Below are positions 33,598-46,579 of a DNA stretch of 64,000 bases, one piece after another; positions within the stretch are counted from its first letter, which is position 1; every line of letters begins with the position of its first letter. The position numbers were made by a program, and so were the translations under genes. Below the pieces are notes generated by a model. It was not told the DNA's origin. It ran no database searches and worked only from the letters and a program-made list of their open reading frames with translations. The stretch comes from Larix kaempferi (lineage: Eukaryota > Streptophyta > Pinopsida > Pinales > Pinaceae), in assembly GCA_027924585.1 (NCBI GenBank), contig BSBM01000592.1, forward strand, positions 8,440,501-8,504,500, written 5' to 3'.

Positions 33598-34100
33598 ATG
33601 GAAGATCAGATGACATATATCTGTGCTCAACTGAAAGAAGCACATGATCGACAAAAGAGTTATGCTGATGCACATAGACTCGACAGAGAATATAAGATTG
33701 GGGACCAAGTATTTTTGCGAGTAAAACCACAAAAGAGCACTATTAGGTTTGGGAAAGGGACCAAACTGTCTCCTAGGTTTTTGGGACCCTTCGCGGTATT
33801 AGAATGGATAGGACGGGTTGCCTACCATCTCGCACTACCATCATCTCTACATTGGATGCACAATTTTTTTCATGTATCAGCACTTGGGAATTATGTTTTT
33901 GATTCTACACATATTATTGACATGAGTAATTTACAGATATCGAATGAAGGGGCCGTGACGGCTGAATCGATCTGCATACCATCGAACACGGCAGCTTAGG
34001 CACCATGTGATCGACCAGGGTAAAGTTCAATGGGACAGTTATAGCCCAAATTCTGCAACCTGGGAAGACACAACTAAAATGCGTTAGAGTTTTCCTTATT
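33598..34100 (+). pseudogene. Integrase C-terminal part with chromodomain-like tail
   Basis: After another frame change the sequence shows DRQKSYADAHRLDREYKIGDQ, then VFLRVKP, FLGPFAVLEWIGRVAYHLAL and FHVSALGNYV, the gypsy integrase C-terminal (GPF/Y-type) module. In a different frame the end reads KVQWDSYSPNSATWED, like the last strand and helix of a chromodomain. This places the element among or near the chromoviruses. Confidence 0.75.
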
Positions 34101-34127
34101 TGTTTTGAAATTCAGGACGAATTTTTA

Positions 34128-34142
34128 ATAAGAGGGGGTGTA
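34128..34142 (+). promoter_or_regulatory. Polypurine tract of the Ty3/gypsy element
   Basis: AATAAGAGGGGGTGTA ends against the TGTAAC start of the 3' LTR at 34143. This is the expected primer for plus-strand DNA. Confidence 0.75.
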
Positions 34143-34680
34143 TGTAACGACAGCCTCAGTACATGGATTTGTTAGACTATTGAGGGCACCGAATTTGTGG
34201 TGACCCAGTTAAAATTAACATGAACAGTATATTATGCCTGAATAAAAATTGCTAAATGATGAATGAACAATGAATATGCTCGACTAACTGAGAAATTATG
34301 ATGATGATGTTATACATGAATGTAGTGACTAATGCTTTTAGTTACATAGATGTGAATGCATGATGTCGACATAGATAGAATTTAATGAAGATTATGATGT
34401 ATGATGGAATGATGGAATGATTTTTATAGTGCAATGCTACTAATGTGCACTTTGAGTGTGTGCAGTAGCAGGTAAAACGATTTACCGACTGACTCACAAT
34501 GGAATAATAAGGGTCATAAGAACGGGAAAAATACCCATGGGTATGGCGATGGACTGTTGACCCTGAAATAGTACTCCACTCACGGGTTGGAAGCCATTCA
34601 GATCACCTGGGGAAGCGTGTGCCATACAGGCGAGGCCATGATGATTTCATCGCGTACGACAGGTTGAGGGGCACGCAATA

Positions 34681-35691
34681 TGATGCAGGCACCACCTGTC
34701 ATGATTCTATGGAGACCTTACTTTTGACAAAATTCTGTCCATGAAAGTGAATTTCAAGTGTACTCTCTAACTTTGGCTAACTGTCACCAAAGTTGTCGGT
34801 TCTGCTTTCTATAGCAAAGAAATCATAACCAAAACATATAACGACCATCAGATCCTATGATCGGATTCCAACTCCATTCAAAACTAATCCAAGACTGTAT
34901 TGAAATGTGCTTACGGTAACCACAATCTCGTTAACTTTTGGGTCTTTCTATTCTCCATAGCATCTATTAGCTATCGATCAAACCAAACTTGCACGCTATT
35001 TACACTAATTGCATACAGTGATTTATCCAATAACCTGTAGACTGTAAGTTTATAAATTTAATTCGCTTTCGATCTGAATGCAAATAGATTTCAATGACTT
35101 ATGGATTCTTTTCATAGACTTCTTCTGGATATGTAAAATCGATTTCCTTCTGGGCATCTTGATATGATTCCCTTCCTCTAATCGTATACAACAAGCAAAT
35201 TCGAACATGAGGGTTTCTTTTTCTCAGAACTTTGAAATAACAGAATTTTTATTTCTTTCAACGAATTTCTGAGACTAACACTCATTTCCTATCTGTAAAT
35301 CCTTCTGCGAACTATCCCAGAGCTTTTTCAAGTTGCCTTAGCTTCAATGAGTTGCCTCAACTGTCTAAAAAAATAACTCAAACGGAAATAAATACAAAAG
35401 GATTCTGTTTCCAGATCCTATAACCAAGGAAACCAATCCCTATTCAAACTCCTAACTGAACCCTATGACTCATTAGTTGACTCACTAACTGACTGCTTGA
35501 ATGTCTCAACAACTTTAATTCAACCCCATCTATTACACATGGAAAGATCGAAGATTCTTATCCATCTTTATTCAATATTTTAGCGAAATAAAACAAATTT
35601 ACAAAGTTTCAAAACCCTAGGTCTTGAAATTTATTTGATCATGATGAATTTATGAATGACTTCATATTCCTGAGTTCTTGCTCCTGCATCA
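34681..35691 (-). mobile_element. 3' LTR of the nested element
   Basis: TGATGCAGGCACCACCTG to CTCCTGCATCA. It matches 39381-40390 along its length with scattered substitutions. The adjacent internal sequence on the minus strand, AAGCTGAGGAGTC, is the probable polypurine tract. Confidence 0.93.
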
Positions 35692-36199
35692 GACTCCTCA
35701 GCTTGAAACTTTTCATGGGCTTCTGTCCATGAGCTCCCTCCCTGCTACTTTTCTGTAAACTTGTAGTAGATACTCAAATGTAAATTTGAGCAGTATTCTA
35801 ATCTCGAACAGTCCTTTCAACCAAAATTTCCAGCACCTTGTCAACAACAAGTTTTTTGACTTATCTAGTACATGTTCGGACTGTACATAACAGCCATATT
35901 TATCTTTCATTTGTCCTACATTCAAATAGATCAACACCTGCCATATAAACATATACATATCAACATGTCATAAACTGACTTCTGACTTTCAAAAATTCCT
36001 TGAATGAATTCTTGTTCAATCTCTTCCTTGTTTGCTTCTTCTTACATCACCATCCTTGTGATTTCCAAAAGTAACTATGACCTCTGGGTCATGTAGTTGT
36101 AATCCTCAAACCTTCTGGATCCCATATCTTACTTTGCAATACTTCATCTACTTTGCTGACGAGAATTTGTACAGTCATAAGCATCCTTCTATTGACTGT

Positions 36200-38290
36200 T
36201 TATGTCCCTTCAATATGTCTTTTCTGAGACATCTCTACCATCAGTTTCCTCATTTTTTCAATTTCTTCATTCAACTTATCCTCTAACTGATAAACTCTTT
36301 GCTGAAATTTATTGTTGTCAATATCCTTTGATTGTTGTATCTTTCTTTCCTCATAATCATCAAAGTGTTCTCCTTTATCCTCTGCAACAACAATTTCTTT
36401 CATCCCAGTATCACAAGGAAAACAATTTAACCATTTATTATCCTTATGGGATAACAATATCTCCTCTTCCTTCATAATAAAATTCTGTTTATGTTCCATG
36501 TTTTTGCTTTCAAAAGACAAATCTTCATTCTCTTCTAATTTCATGACAGTATTTAGTAACTATCCTCTATTTTCTCTTGTGAAATCTAAAATCAAAAACA
36601 ATTTATTAGTACTTAAACCATAAGACTTCTTAGTCTCATCTAGTACTCCTTCCAAGTCTTCCTGCTGGTCAGATTCCAACAAACAGTTTCTGAGATCTTC
36701 AGTAGATCCCACATCAGTATCTTCTTCAAACTCTTCATCTTCAAGCTACTGATTTCTTCCTTGTGTTTTTTCCATTCTCTCAGCCTCAATGTCTTTGAAG
36801 ACATCATCTTCATCAATATTCCTCTACTGTCCCTGAATCTCAGATTTCTTATCAAGTGACAAATCACATTCCATCTTTTCAATCACAACAACATACTCAT
36901 TAACATCCTTTTCTGTACCTGCAGAAAAATCATTGTTCTGAAAACAATCTTCCTTTGTTCCTTCAATCAATTAAGATATGTTCTCATTGGCAGGCACTTC
37001 CAAACATTTTTCTTCTCCTATTGCAATTCTGGTTTCATATTCAGGTTCTTTCAGTAAGTATTCCAGCAACTCAATTTCCATCTGGCATTTCTCAAGCATG
37101 TCATCATAATGCTCTTCTTCATTTCTATTCTTTTCTGTCAAAACAAAAGAAGTATCATACTTACCTTTTCTCATATCATAATTTATGTGCTCAACCTTAT
37201 TTCTTTGATCCACATGGTGAATTTGTCCTCCATCAAGCAATACATCTATGGAATTCTTCTGTTGTAATAGTTCAAAACTGTCTTCTTCTGAGAAGTATTC
37301 TTCATCATATATGGGCTTACAATCTTCACCAATCTTTGTGATTCCTTTAGAAAATTGTCCATCTTTATTTACTTCAAACTCTTCATGCTTACACCAATCA
37401 TTAGAAACATGATATCCTTTCATAAAATTTTCTTCACAAGACACTTCCTTTATCACAATTTGCATTCACAAAAATATCATCAGATTGAAAAACATGAGAC
37501 TCCATGTGCTCATTTGATGCTTTTGACATCAATCCTTCAACCTTCTTGGTAAGTATTATATCTGAATGTCTCTTCCCACTGTTCTTTCTTTCAACAGAAT
37601 TCTGCATCTGCCTTTCTGTCATTGCATTCACTTCTTCATGTTTATCATCTGCTGTAGATAATAATGTCTCACTTTTTTCTGGTGATCAGACTTTGTCCAT
37701 ACCCTTCCTCTATGCTTTTGGAAAACATGTTTCCATATCTCTTATCCCGCATACCAGTTTTCAATAATTGTTCTTCATTCTTAACACCTACAAATCCTGC
37801 ATTCATACACAAATTGTCAGAAAAAATATGAGATTCATGGATCTCATCAATTCCTTCACCTTCATCTTCATCTTTTCCAAGGATTTGTCCTTGTTCAGGT
37901 TCACATATGCATCCCTTATCCTCATACTCAATTGTTCTAAATGCTTCTCTCAGCTTAGCATTAAATCTGTTCTTCAACTTCACCTGCAACATATGCCATT
38001 TCACTTTCTTTGGAAAAATCTACCCATAACTTTGGTCTCCCTTACCTCTTAGTAGCAATTCTTCCAACATCTCTAGCTGTACTTCCATTTCAGCTAATAT
38101 TTTATCAAGTCTGTCTTGACTTAACCTCTCATGGTATTCCTCTGAGCCTTTACTATGATTCTCAGTAATCATAGTTTTCCTTCTTCTATGAGCTTCTCCT
38201 TGCTCATTGTAAGTTGCAACCAATCCATCTCCACAATATGACTCTATAAACTTGTCCTCAAATACCATACTAAGCTCTTCCATGCTTAGT
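36200..38290 (-). pseudogene. Decayed ORF of unknown function in the nested element
   Basis: The minus strand holds successive open stretches in shifting frames: 38283-38020, 38004-37669 (same frame, one stop between), 37631-37434, 37465-36971, 36882-36640 and 36544-36200. Together they suggest one ancestral protein of roughly 650-700 residues. It is strongly acidic and Glu/Lys-rich with helix-forming stretches such as LAEMEVQLEMLEELL and QLEDKLNEEIEKMRKLM, consistent with coiled coils. I recognise no gag, zinc knuckle, protease or RT. It could be a diverged gag-like protein or a captured host gene. Confidence 0.5.
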
Positions 38291-39029
38291 CTTCCTGCTG
38301 GTATTTCTGCTGATTCCCTTTTCTGGAACCTTCACTTGAGCCTTTTCTGCTTCTCTGGCTTCTGCAAATCTCCCTTCCCTTGAAAACATTCAGCTTGTCC
38401 TCTTTGTTCCAACCTTCAACTAGAAACTATTAGGTTCTTGCCATAATTCCTCTTTACTGTTGCTACCTGTCATCAACAATCTCTTTCATAATTTAGTTGA
38501 AAACAAAACAAAAGACCAATTACCTGTCAGATTTCAATAAATCTGATTTCTCAAGAACTTTGAAGTTCTTTACTGCCAACCTCTGCAACTTCCTTCTCTC
38601 TTTTGTCTAGAATCTCCAATTCTGCCAACTCCCTCAAGAGTATTGTGTTCATACACACTTTCTGACTTCATTTTGAGAACACCAATGGTTCTCTGTTACA
38701 GTTCTCTTGCTATATAGTTCCTCCTTCCTCCTTTTGCTAACTTCACTATTGCAGTCATCCAATATCCTCTTCAAAGTATTCTTCCTTTATTCTACTCCTC
38801 CCAAGGTAGAATTTCTTTCCCTGGTCTATCTTTTTTCTTTCACACTTTATCATTAGTTCTATAAATTGAAAAAAATGACATTTCAATTTACCTTAGTCAG
38901 ATTCTCAAATCTGAACTTGCTATGAGCTCCAATCATTACCAAGGAATAAACTTTACTCTGAATCCTTCTCATACTCCATCATTGTAACCATCCTTCTTGG
39001 CTTTGTTACCTGCAATCTCAAAACTAAAG

Positions 39030-39300
39030 TCAGCATGACCTTAATCTTATGCCTTCAATATACATGATCTTGTTCATCCATTCATCTGTTCCCAAATGGA
39101 TCATCCATTGTTTGAATTTTGCTTCTTTCTGCAAATACATGCTAATGTATGAAAACCTTGTCCATCCTTTCTTCACCTTCCATGGTCTACTTTCAGGATC
39201 TTCTTTATTTGTTCCTCTACATATTATAACCATAAAATTCTTTGTCCTAGCAAGAACAGACATAAGCTACGATAGCTACCATATTTCTATGGATACAAAG
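39030..39300 (-). pseudogene. Short open region near the 5' end of the nested element
   Basis: The minus strand 39263-39030 is open for 77 codons (GWTRFSYISMYLQKEAKF and WMIHLGTDEWMNK are its clearest parts). It lies 60-100 bp after the PBS, where a gag start would be. It may be the beginning of the decayed protein further left, separated by non-coding or frame-broken sequence. Confidence 0.3.
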
Positions 39301-39366
39301 AGAAAAAATCTTCCTCTAATCATTCTCCTACAGAGAATAAATTCTTCCACAGAGAGAAAATTCTTT

Positions 39367-39378
39367 GCTCTAATACCA
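39367..39378 (-). promoter_or_regulatory. Primer binding site of the nested element
   Basis: On the minus strand TGGTATTAGAGC differs by one base from the initiator tRNA-Met site TGGTATCAGAGC and lies two bases inside the right LTR. It fixes the element's orientation. Confidence 0.88.
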
Positions 39379-39380
39379 CT

Positions 39381-40390
39381 TGATGCAGGCACCACCTGCC
39401 ATGATTCTATGCAGACCTTACTTTTGACAAAATTCTGTCCATGAAAGTGAATTTCAGGTTTACTCTTTAACTTTGGCTAGTTGTCACCAAAGTTGTCAGT
39501 TCTACTTTCTATAGCAAAGAACTCCTAACCAAAACATATAACGGCCGTCGGATCCTATGACCGGATTCCAACTCCATTCAAAACTAATCCAAGACTGTAT
39601 TGAAATGTGCTTACGAGAACCACAATCTCATTAACTTTTGGGTCTTTCTATTCTCCGTAGCATCTATTAGCTATCGATCAAACCAGGCTTGCATGCTATT
39701 TACACTAATTGCATACAGTGATTTATCCAATAACCTGTAGATTGTAAGTTTATAAATTTAATGCGCTTTCGATATGAATGCAAATAGATTTCAATGACTT
39801 ATGGATTCTTTTCACAGACTTCTTTTGAATATGTAAAATCGATTTCCTTCTGGGCATCTTGATACGATTCCCTTCCTCTAATCGTATACAACAAGCAAAT
39901 TCGAACACGAGGGTTTCTTTTTCTCAGAACTTTGAAATAACATAATTTTTATTTCTTTCAATGAATTTCTGCAACTAACACTCATTGCCTATCTGCAAAG
40001 CCTTCTGCGAGCTGTCCTAGAGCTTCTGCGAGCTGCCTCAGCTTCAATGAGCTCCCCCAACTGTCTAAAAGAAAACTCAAACATAAATAAATACAAAAGG
40101 ATTCTATTTCCAGATCCTATAACCAAGGAACTCAATCCCTATTCAAACTCCTAACTGAACCCTATGACTCATTAGTTGACTCACTAACTGACTGCTTCAA
40201 TGTCTCAACAACTTCAATTCAACCCTATCTATTACACATGGAAAGATCGAAGATTCTTATCCATCTTTATTCAATCTTTTAGCAAAATAAAACAAATTTA
40301 CAAAGTTTCAAAACCCTAGGTATTGAAATTTATTTGATCATGATGAAGTTATGAATGACTTCATATTCCTCAGTCCATGCTTCTGCATCA
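39381..40390 (-). mobile_element. 5' LTR of the nested element
   Basis: Pair of 34681-35691, adjoining the PBS. The plus-strand reading starts TGATGCAGGCACC and ends TTCTGCATCA, followed by the CAATA duplication. Confidence 0.93.
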
Positions 40391-41747
40391 CAATAATGAT
40401 GACTTTATTCCTCAAACCACCATTAGTCTCCAAGGAAGTGTAGTCGAGAGATCGCGGTAACGATTCCCCGATCGCTACACAGTACTCCCCATGCGAAGAA
40501 AATAAGATTGTTAGAAGAACCCATCGAAGAGGTACCTAGACAACGAGAGGAACAAATATTACTCACACTTTTTTGATTTAAAACAATTATGCATTTATGT
40601 TAGAAGTTGCATATAGAATTTTAGAAAAATCAAATAAAAGAGCATTTTTATTTTAGGAAATTTTAGAAAAAGGGAAATTGGGGTAGATGTGTACCCATTA
40701 TGTCAGAATGAATATGCATGAGATTAAAAAATGCAAATAATGTTCAAATTAATAAATTATGGAGCAAAACTAGAATGACACTCATGTATAGACCACTCCA
40801 CCTACACCCATTGATTTAGGGGTTAGAAAATTTGACTGGGGAGACAATAAAGAGATAATTAAGGGATTTAGGTGCACATTGAGTGACACTTTTTGCATGA
40901 GGATACATAATAATGAATTATTAAATTAAAAGTTATTTTTGAATGAGAGGACACATGTCATGCAAGACTTGGGCTATAAAAGAAAGGGAGGAGAAGGAGA
41001 GAGTCTCTCTTTCTCCCTAGTGCTCGATGGGATTCATAATCGGAGTTTCTACTTAAGCATGACATCTGTCCGGGGGTTGGGAGATCCCATCGGAAGGTTA
41101 AGGCTCGTATGTTCTTACGAACCTAATTGCTTGGGGGTTCTGGAGGAAGAAGACTACTCCCAATACGGTAGGGAGGTCAACTGAGGGGTCATCAGTAAAT
41201 TCTGAAAATTTGGAGGGGATCGACGGCAACTCTACGAGATACTTCGCCAAAAACTGGAGCAAACGTCCCGACAGGACGAATGTTAATTTTTTTTTACTGG
41301 ATATAATTAATTAGAGATGGGTAGTTCGCCTATTATGCTTGAAGGTGAAATTTCTTATTTTTTTGATTGAATAAATAAATGGCAGGGAAAATGGATATGT
41401 ATCGAAGAAAATTGATAGCAACCTGTAGATTAGTCTCTGGTTATATTAATATAGATCTGAAGTTCTATATTATTTCTAAAATCTGTAAATTTATTGAAAG
41501 TGATTTCTATATGTTGAAGAATCCGTAGGTTGTTTCGGTTTGCATGATCATAAACTGAGGTATACAATCGATTGACCATTATTATCTCGACGGCGACTAA
41601 CCCGATCTGCGATTTTATCTTTATATATGCAAAGTTTTGTTTATGTGTAAAATATGTATTTTGAAGGGATCTGAAATGTAAATTCTATGTATCTGTAATT
41701 TCTCTTGCTTCCGAATCCTATGCATTGAAAAGATATATTTGTTGTGT

Positions 41748-41983
41748 ATCTGGATGAACCAATCTGTAACAGCTGCGACTGACTTGAACGACCTTTGACT
41801 GGAGCAGTATATTAATGTTAATCAACTTTCTTTTATTGCTACCCAAACTCAGTTCTACCTTCCGGGAAGAAGAATTTATCATGCAATTCAAACTATAACA
41901 TTCCGATGTAATATTGCAAACGGTATAGATCACTGTTTATAGCGAATATTTGTGTATAAGACACTCTTTGTCATCCGGGCATA
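41748..41983. mobile_element. About 235-bp insertion present only in the 3' LTR
   Basis: The 5' LTR reads TTGTGTATATATACTCTCC without a break (about 27573-27591). Here the same site is split by sequence starting CTGGATGA and ending TCATCCGG, a possible 8-bp inverted end with one mismatch. It may be a tiny MITE. No clear target duplication is seen, and deletion from the 5' LTR is the alternative. Confidence 0.5.
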
Positions 41984-42732
41984 TATACTCTCCTTAAGGG
42001 ATGAAATATCTGTAATTTAAATGTGAAACAACCCCCTTTGTTCTATGACAGTCGATCTATCATTTTGTAAAGAATATTTGTCACAAGTTTTACAGCTTGT
42101 GAATTCTTAATCTCTGTTATTCAGTCGTTTTCCTTTTGGGGAATTGATATCTCCATAAGCTAGGCGTAAGTCAAGTTATGACTATTCTACTACCAATCGA
42201 GCTATGATCCCGCATTAACCATTGTCCACATCTCTGTAAGTTCGACGTAATCGAAGTTAGGACTATTTCACCGTCAATCGAATTGTGATCCGGTAATTAC
42301 AACTCTCCATATCCCTGTAATCTCGACTATCAGTCAAGCTATAGCTCGTAAAGAACATGGTTCATATTCTTGTAGTTATAGCTCAATCTGTATGTGAAGT
42401 ATAGTAAAAACCATGTAATAACTAACCACGTATTAGAGGAACACATGATGATAGATATTTTGTTTAGTTATCTAATAGGTGAATACAATTGTTAGGATTG
42501 GAGAGAAGGTAAATTCAAGGTGATACATATGATTGAACATGTACCATTAACTTTGATGATTTATTCAGTTGTTTATTTAGAGCATGGGTTGGTACAATGG
42601 CATAGGAATCAAAAGATTATACATAGTGAAGGGAATAAATTAATCATCGATTGGGAAGTGTGTTATACTGGCGACTTATACAAAAAAAACGACCCTCACC
42701 TGAATAGAAATATGTGGAGGCATTACACTAAT

Positions 42733-45700
42733 GGAGATCAAATATGTAATCAAGACTCATTAGATTAATCTAGATAACATGTTTTAGGTAGTGATCAAAG
42801 TTAATCAATGTAGTGCATGCCATGGCTTAACTAATTCCAAGAATAATGTTGTGGGATATTCACCTCCCTAGGACAATGGGGCATTAATTCACTTCAATGA
42901 CACTGAATCTTTTTAAAATGGTAGGTTTAACTCAACTACAAACCAAATAAATTACACATCATAAATTTATTTGGTGATTCGTTGAACTTGAGATTTTGGA
43001 ATCTCAATAATTATAAATGATAAGTTGTGCCCAACCTTATCTCTAGATCACTAAAAACTCAAAGAAATAATGCAATTGAAGAGGAGATGTAGTCACTCAT
43101 GACCAATGCATCCATGGACATATGCAAAAGCATTCAACATATAGAATGAACAATCTTACAATAAGTGTAAAATACTCACAATAACATTGTTTTAACTTTG
43201 TAAGTATTTCAACTAAAATGCATAAGCAAACACAACACATAAAAATCAACATTTGACAAAGAAATGATATTTATCTAACAAAACTTTTGCAACACATGAA
43301 ATGGTTGTTGGATAATAATTTACCACCAGTCCAAAGGAAATACCTACATGATTCCCAACCTGAATATGAGGTTATGAACTAACAAGGGAGAGGGTGCCAT
43401 TCTCATAGTCTCCAACAGACAACTCTTGTGACATATAGGAGAAAACTCACCATCCTATATGCTATATGGAATATGGAAGAACAACTAAAACATGCTTAAA
43501 AACAACAATTCAACAATAAACTAGCAATTCGTAGCCTATGCACTAGACACACATTCCCTTTCTAGGATTCTTCTTGGGGATGAGACCCTATTCTTACCAA
43601 CCTATGCACTTGTTCATAATTCCATTAAATTCCTCATAGCATGATTTGATTGTTCTCTTTACTACCACCCCTCCATGGATGTAGGAAAAATCTTAGCTAA
43701 TGAAAATTAGTTTGACCCAACCTTGCCAACTCATCTAGAGAAAATTTCACACAATTCTTTCCCCATATTAAGTCTCTCATAAGAGTGTTATTCATATTGG
43801 TGATTACAAAAAAAAATCTAGTATGACAATGAATGCATAATGGAACAAGAGCCACATGGTGGCAATGTCCCCGACATTACCACCAGCTTTGCAGCTAGCT
43901 ATGAGGAAGTGTTTTTTTGAAATGAAAACAATTGTTGAAGGAGTTGTTTATTTGCACTTATTATGAAGCCAAATAATAATAGTTTACAGGTTCAAATCCA
44001 ATTATCAAAGCTTCATGAGATAACTTACATATGTTTGAGGTTAAAGTTACATCTCTGTGTCTCTTTGTTTATGTGCATGGTTATTTTTTCAGTAATCATT
44101 ATTTGGTTCTGTTGCAAATAGTTAAAGTTATACTGCTATATTAATAAAATCTAACATTTACCTAATTTCTTACTAAACATATATCTTCTTATAATAATCA
44201 TAATTATATCCATATCATCATATTGAATTAAATACATATATCTCATCATTTATGAACAAACATAAATCCTTCCATTTAGTTTTTTTTTTTTTGCTAGAAC
44301 CAACATCTTATTTTATCCATGCTTGAGTCAAAATGCAATTGTGTATTTTTTGTCATATAAACTATTCATAAAATCCTTTATCATTCTAAAATTTATTGGA
44401 TCTTCCATCAATATATAAATCTTGCCCTTTTTCACCACCATTTTTTTATTACATGGTTGTGTAATTTACATATTAATCACTTATCTACATATTCAACATA
44501 ATATTCCATGCCAATCTATTCCACTTCCCATATCTATAACATAATATAATATGCTTCATTAGCTCGACTTGTGGAACACTTACAGCATTCATGTTGAATA
44601 GACTCACATATGTACATATGAGGCATAAAAATGATATTGGTGCCATTAAGTGAAAAATGTCAATGTCCAATTCGGTTAAGTAGTTTATGTGTTCATTTTT
44701 CCATAAAATATTGTATCTGGTTGACATGTCTTCATCATATTGGGTGTTGTTATCATATGATCTCTTCTTATTAACATAAAATGAGTCCATTTGTATTTGA
44801 AATTTATTTGGACATTAGCATCTCTAATTTTTATCCCCTCCAAACGGCATTCCTATTTACCCTTCTCCCTAAAAATTGTTATTGATATTTTACCTACTAT
44901 ATATGAAAAATAAAATATTATGAGGTGAAAACTGTAGATTCTGGTTTGAAACATCGACATCCATTCACACTTGTTAAACACGTCAAACCAGAAAATTTGC
45001 ATCATTCAAAATCCCTGTGCTCAATGTTCTGCTGAAGGTACATCTTTAATATTCTTCTTGCATTGTTGGTTGGTCATTAACTTAAATGTCAAATCTCAGA
45101 ACTTTTTGGTTGTAAACATAGTTGCCAAAAAAAATGTTCATTTGAAAAATACGGAGCATTGTTAAAAAAAACGGATTTGCATTTAAGGTAAACATTTATC
45201 ACTAAGCATATAAAGCACTTGCATAAGTGAGAAAAAGATCACAATGATTCAATTTTGTAGTGACATTGCTACAACATCCAAAGACTTTGCTTGTAATAAT
45301 ACTGCTAGAGAGTTGAAGTGTATTATTTTAAGGTTTTAGAGAGAGAATAAAACATGGTAATTAAGTTATTAAGATTGCGATTCAAGATAAGTTGGTTTTT
45401 CATGTATTTTGAATAAAAATATGCTCTAGGAAATTTAGTTTAATAAATGTGATTTCATAATTGAATTTATTCTATGTTACTTTATGATCTATATGTGTGG
45501 TTAGCTGGTATTCAATATCAATTGGTTATAAAAAAGGCATATTGAAAACATTTATACAGAGTTGGATGTGGATAAATTCTTGAAATGTATTACTGTTTTA
45601 TGATATTCTTATTTTATCAAGGATGCAAAAACCTTCAATTACATGTAATATTAGAGTAGTTAATTGGAGATATTTCTTTTCAGAAAACAATTGATTTATA

Positions 45701-46579
45701 ATTATGGATTTACCTACTTATGGGTAAAATCTAATCTGGGGTATCGCAACGGTTTATGTTACTCTCTCTTTGTATGACTAACATTCAAATATATACTAGT
45801 TCTTTTTAAAAGAAAATAATGATTATGGAAAATAAAAGAGGATTTTCCGTGAAACAATAATGGAAGACAATGGTTATTGTTCTGTGTACAAGAGCATATA
45901 TATTATATAAAATAAAGAAAACAAAGGTGTCCTAACCAACAATTACAAGCCCTGAATATTTATACTAGGGTTTAAGGGAGAAAGTCGAATTTGGATTACT
46001 TCCTCCTCTATGCAAAATGTAATAAAGGTTATAACAATATTCGCACTTAGTAAGCAGTTGATAGAAAAATATATGAAGTTACGAGTGCAATTGTAATATT
46101 ATATTAGTATAAACCAAAGAAAATAAATACAAATAATCTACTATAAGTTTAAACAAACTTGGGTATGGACCTAGAATTGTTGTCAATGTAGCCGGCATAA
46201 ACTTTTAATAGTATATTAACATAATAGACTAGATGCAAACAAATCTATATACCCTGAAAGTGGACAAAGGGACCAAAAAATACATATACTGGTTCAAAAC
46301 AGAGATATTAATTTTTCTAGGAAAAAAAAGTACTTTTGTTATTTCAACGGAATAAAAAAGTACAAATCCACTTGTCCAAAACAAGGACATATCAAAATAT
46401 ATAGTTCAGCAGTTCACATGCTTCCCCAATCAAGTTGTTCTCGACAGTAACAGTCAAAACAAAAACTGATCAAACATTCCTAAAACATAAAAACTATCGT
46501 GATCCACCCTAGATCATTAGAATGACCAAAAGTCTTTGCATATAGTGTTACACTTCTTTCTATTTCAAATTCAATAACA
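42733..46579. other. AT-rich intergenic DNA
   Basis: No open frame of interest and no repeat structure that I can define. The longest open stretches (about 100 codons or less, for example minus 44790-44485) have no recognisable motif. Confidence 0.5.

Larger units (their letters stand above)
34681..40390 (-). mobile_element. Non-autonomous LTR retrotransposon (LARD-like) nested in the gypsy LTR
   Basis: Two LTRs of about 1010 bp (34681-35691 and 39381-40390) begin TGATGCAG and end CTGCATCA, an 8-bp inverted terminus. A perfect 5-bp target duplication CAATA flanks the element (34676-34680 and 40391-40395). The PBS lies beside the right LTR on the minus strand, so the element reads right to left. 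The 3.7-kb interior has no RT, integrase, protease or RNase H motif. It holds decayed frames for an unknown acidic protein, so mobilisation would have needed enzymes from another element. By eye the LTRs differ by several percent. Confidence 0.93.
25676..42727 (+). mobile_element. Complete but inactivated Ty3/gypsy retrotransposon with a nested insertion
   Basis: Both LTRs start TGTAAC and end GGAGGCATTACA. A perfect 5-bp target duplication CTAAT flanks the element (25671-25675 and 42728-42732). A tRNA-Met PBS follows the 5' LTR and an AGAGGGGGTG polypurine tract precedes the 3' LTR. The internal region encodes one gag-pol polyprotein in the order gag, knuckle, PR, RT, RNase H, IN, chromodomain-like tail, broken by stops and frameshifts. 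The 3' LTR contains a second LTR element (34681-40390), explaining the 17-kb span. The LTRs differ at several percent of positions by eye, so the insertion is not recent. Confidence 0.95.
34143..42727 (+). mobile_element. 3' LTR of the Ty3/gypsy element, split by a nested LTR element
   Basis: It starts TGTAACGACAGCC and ends GGAGGCATTACA. The 3' LTR is 34143-34680 plus 40396-42727, about 2.87 kb without the insertion and its target duplication. Compared with the 5' LTR it lacks about 1.15 kb (joined at about 42378 in TGTAGTTA) and carries about 235 extra bp (41748-41983). Confidence 0.92.

Noticed and set aside
36971-37465. 164-codon minus-strand frame as an intact host gene
   Set aside because: It lies inside an LTR element with clean target duplications, and neighbouring frames of similar character are broken by frameshifts, so it is part of a decayed element protein.
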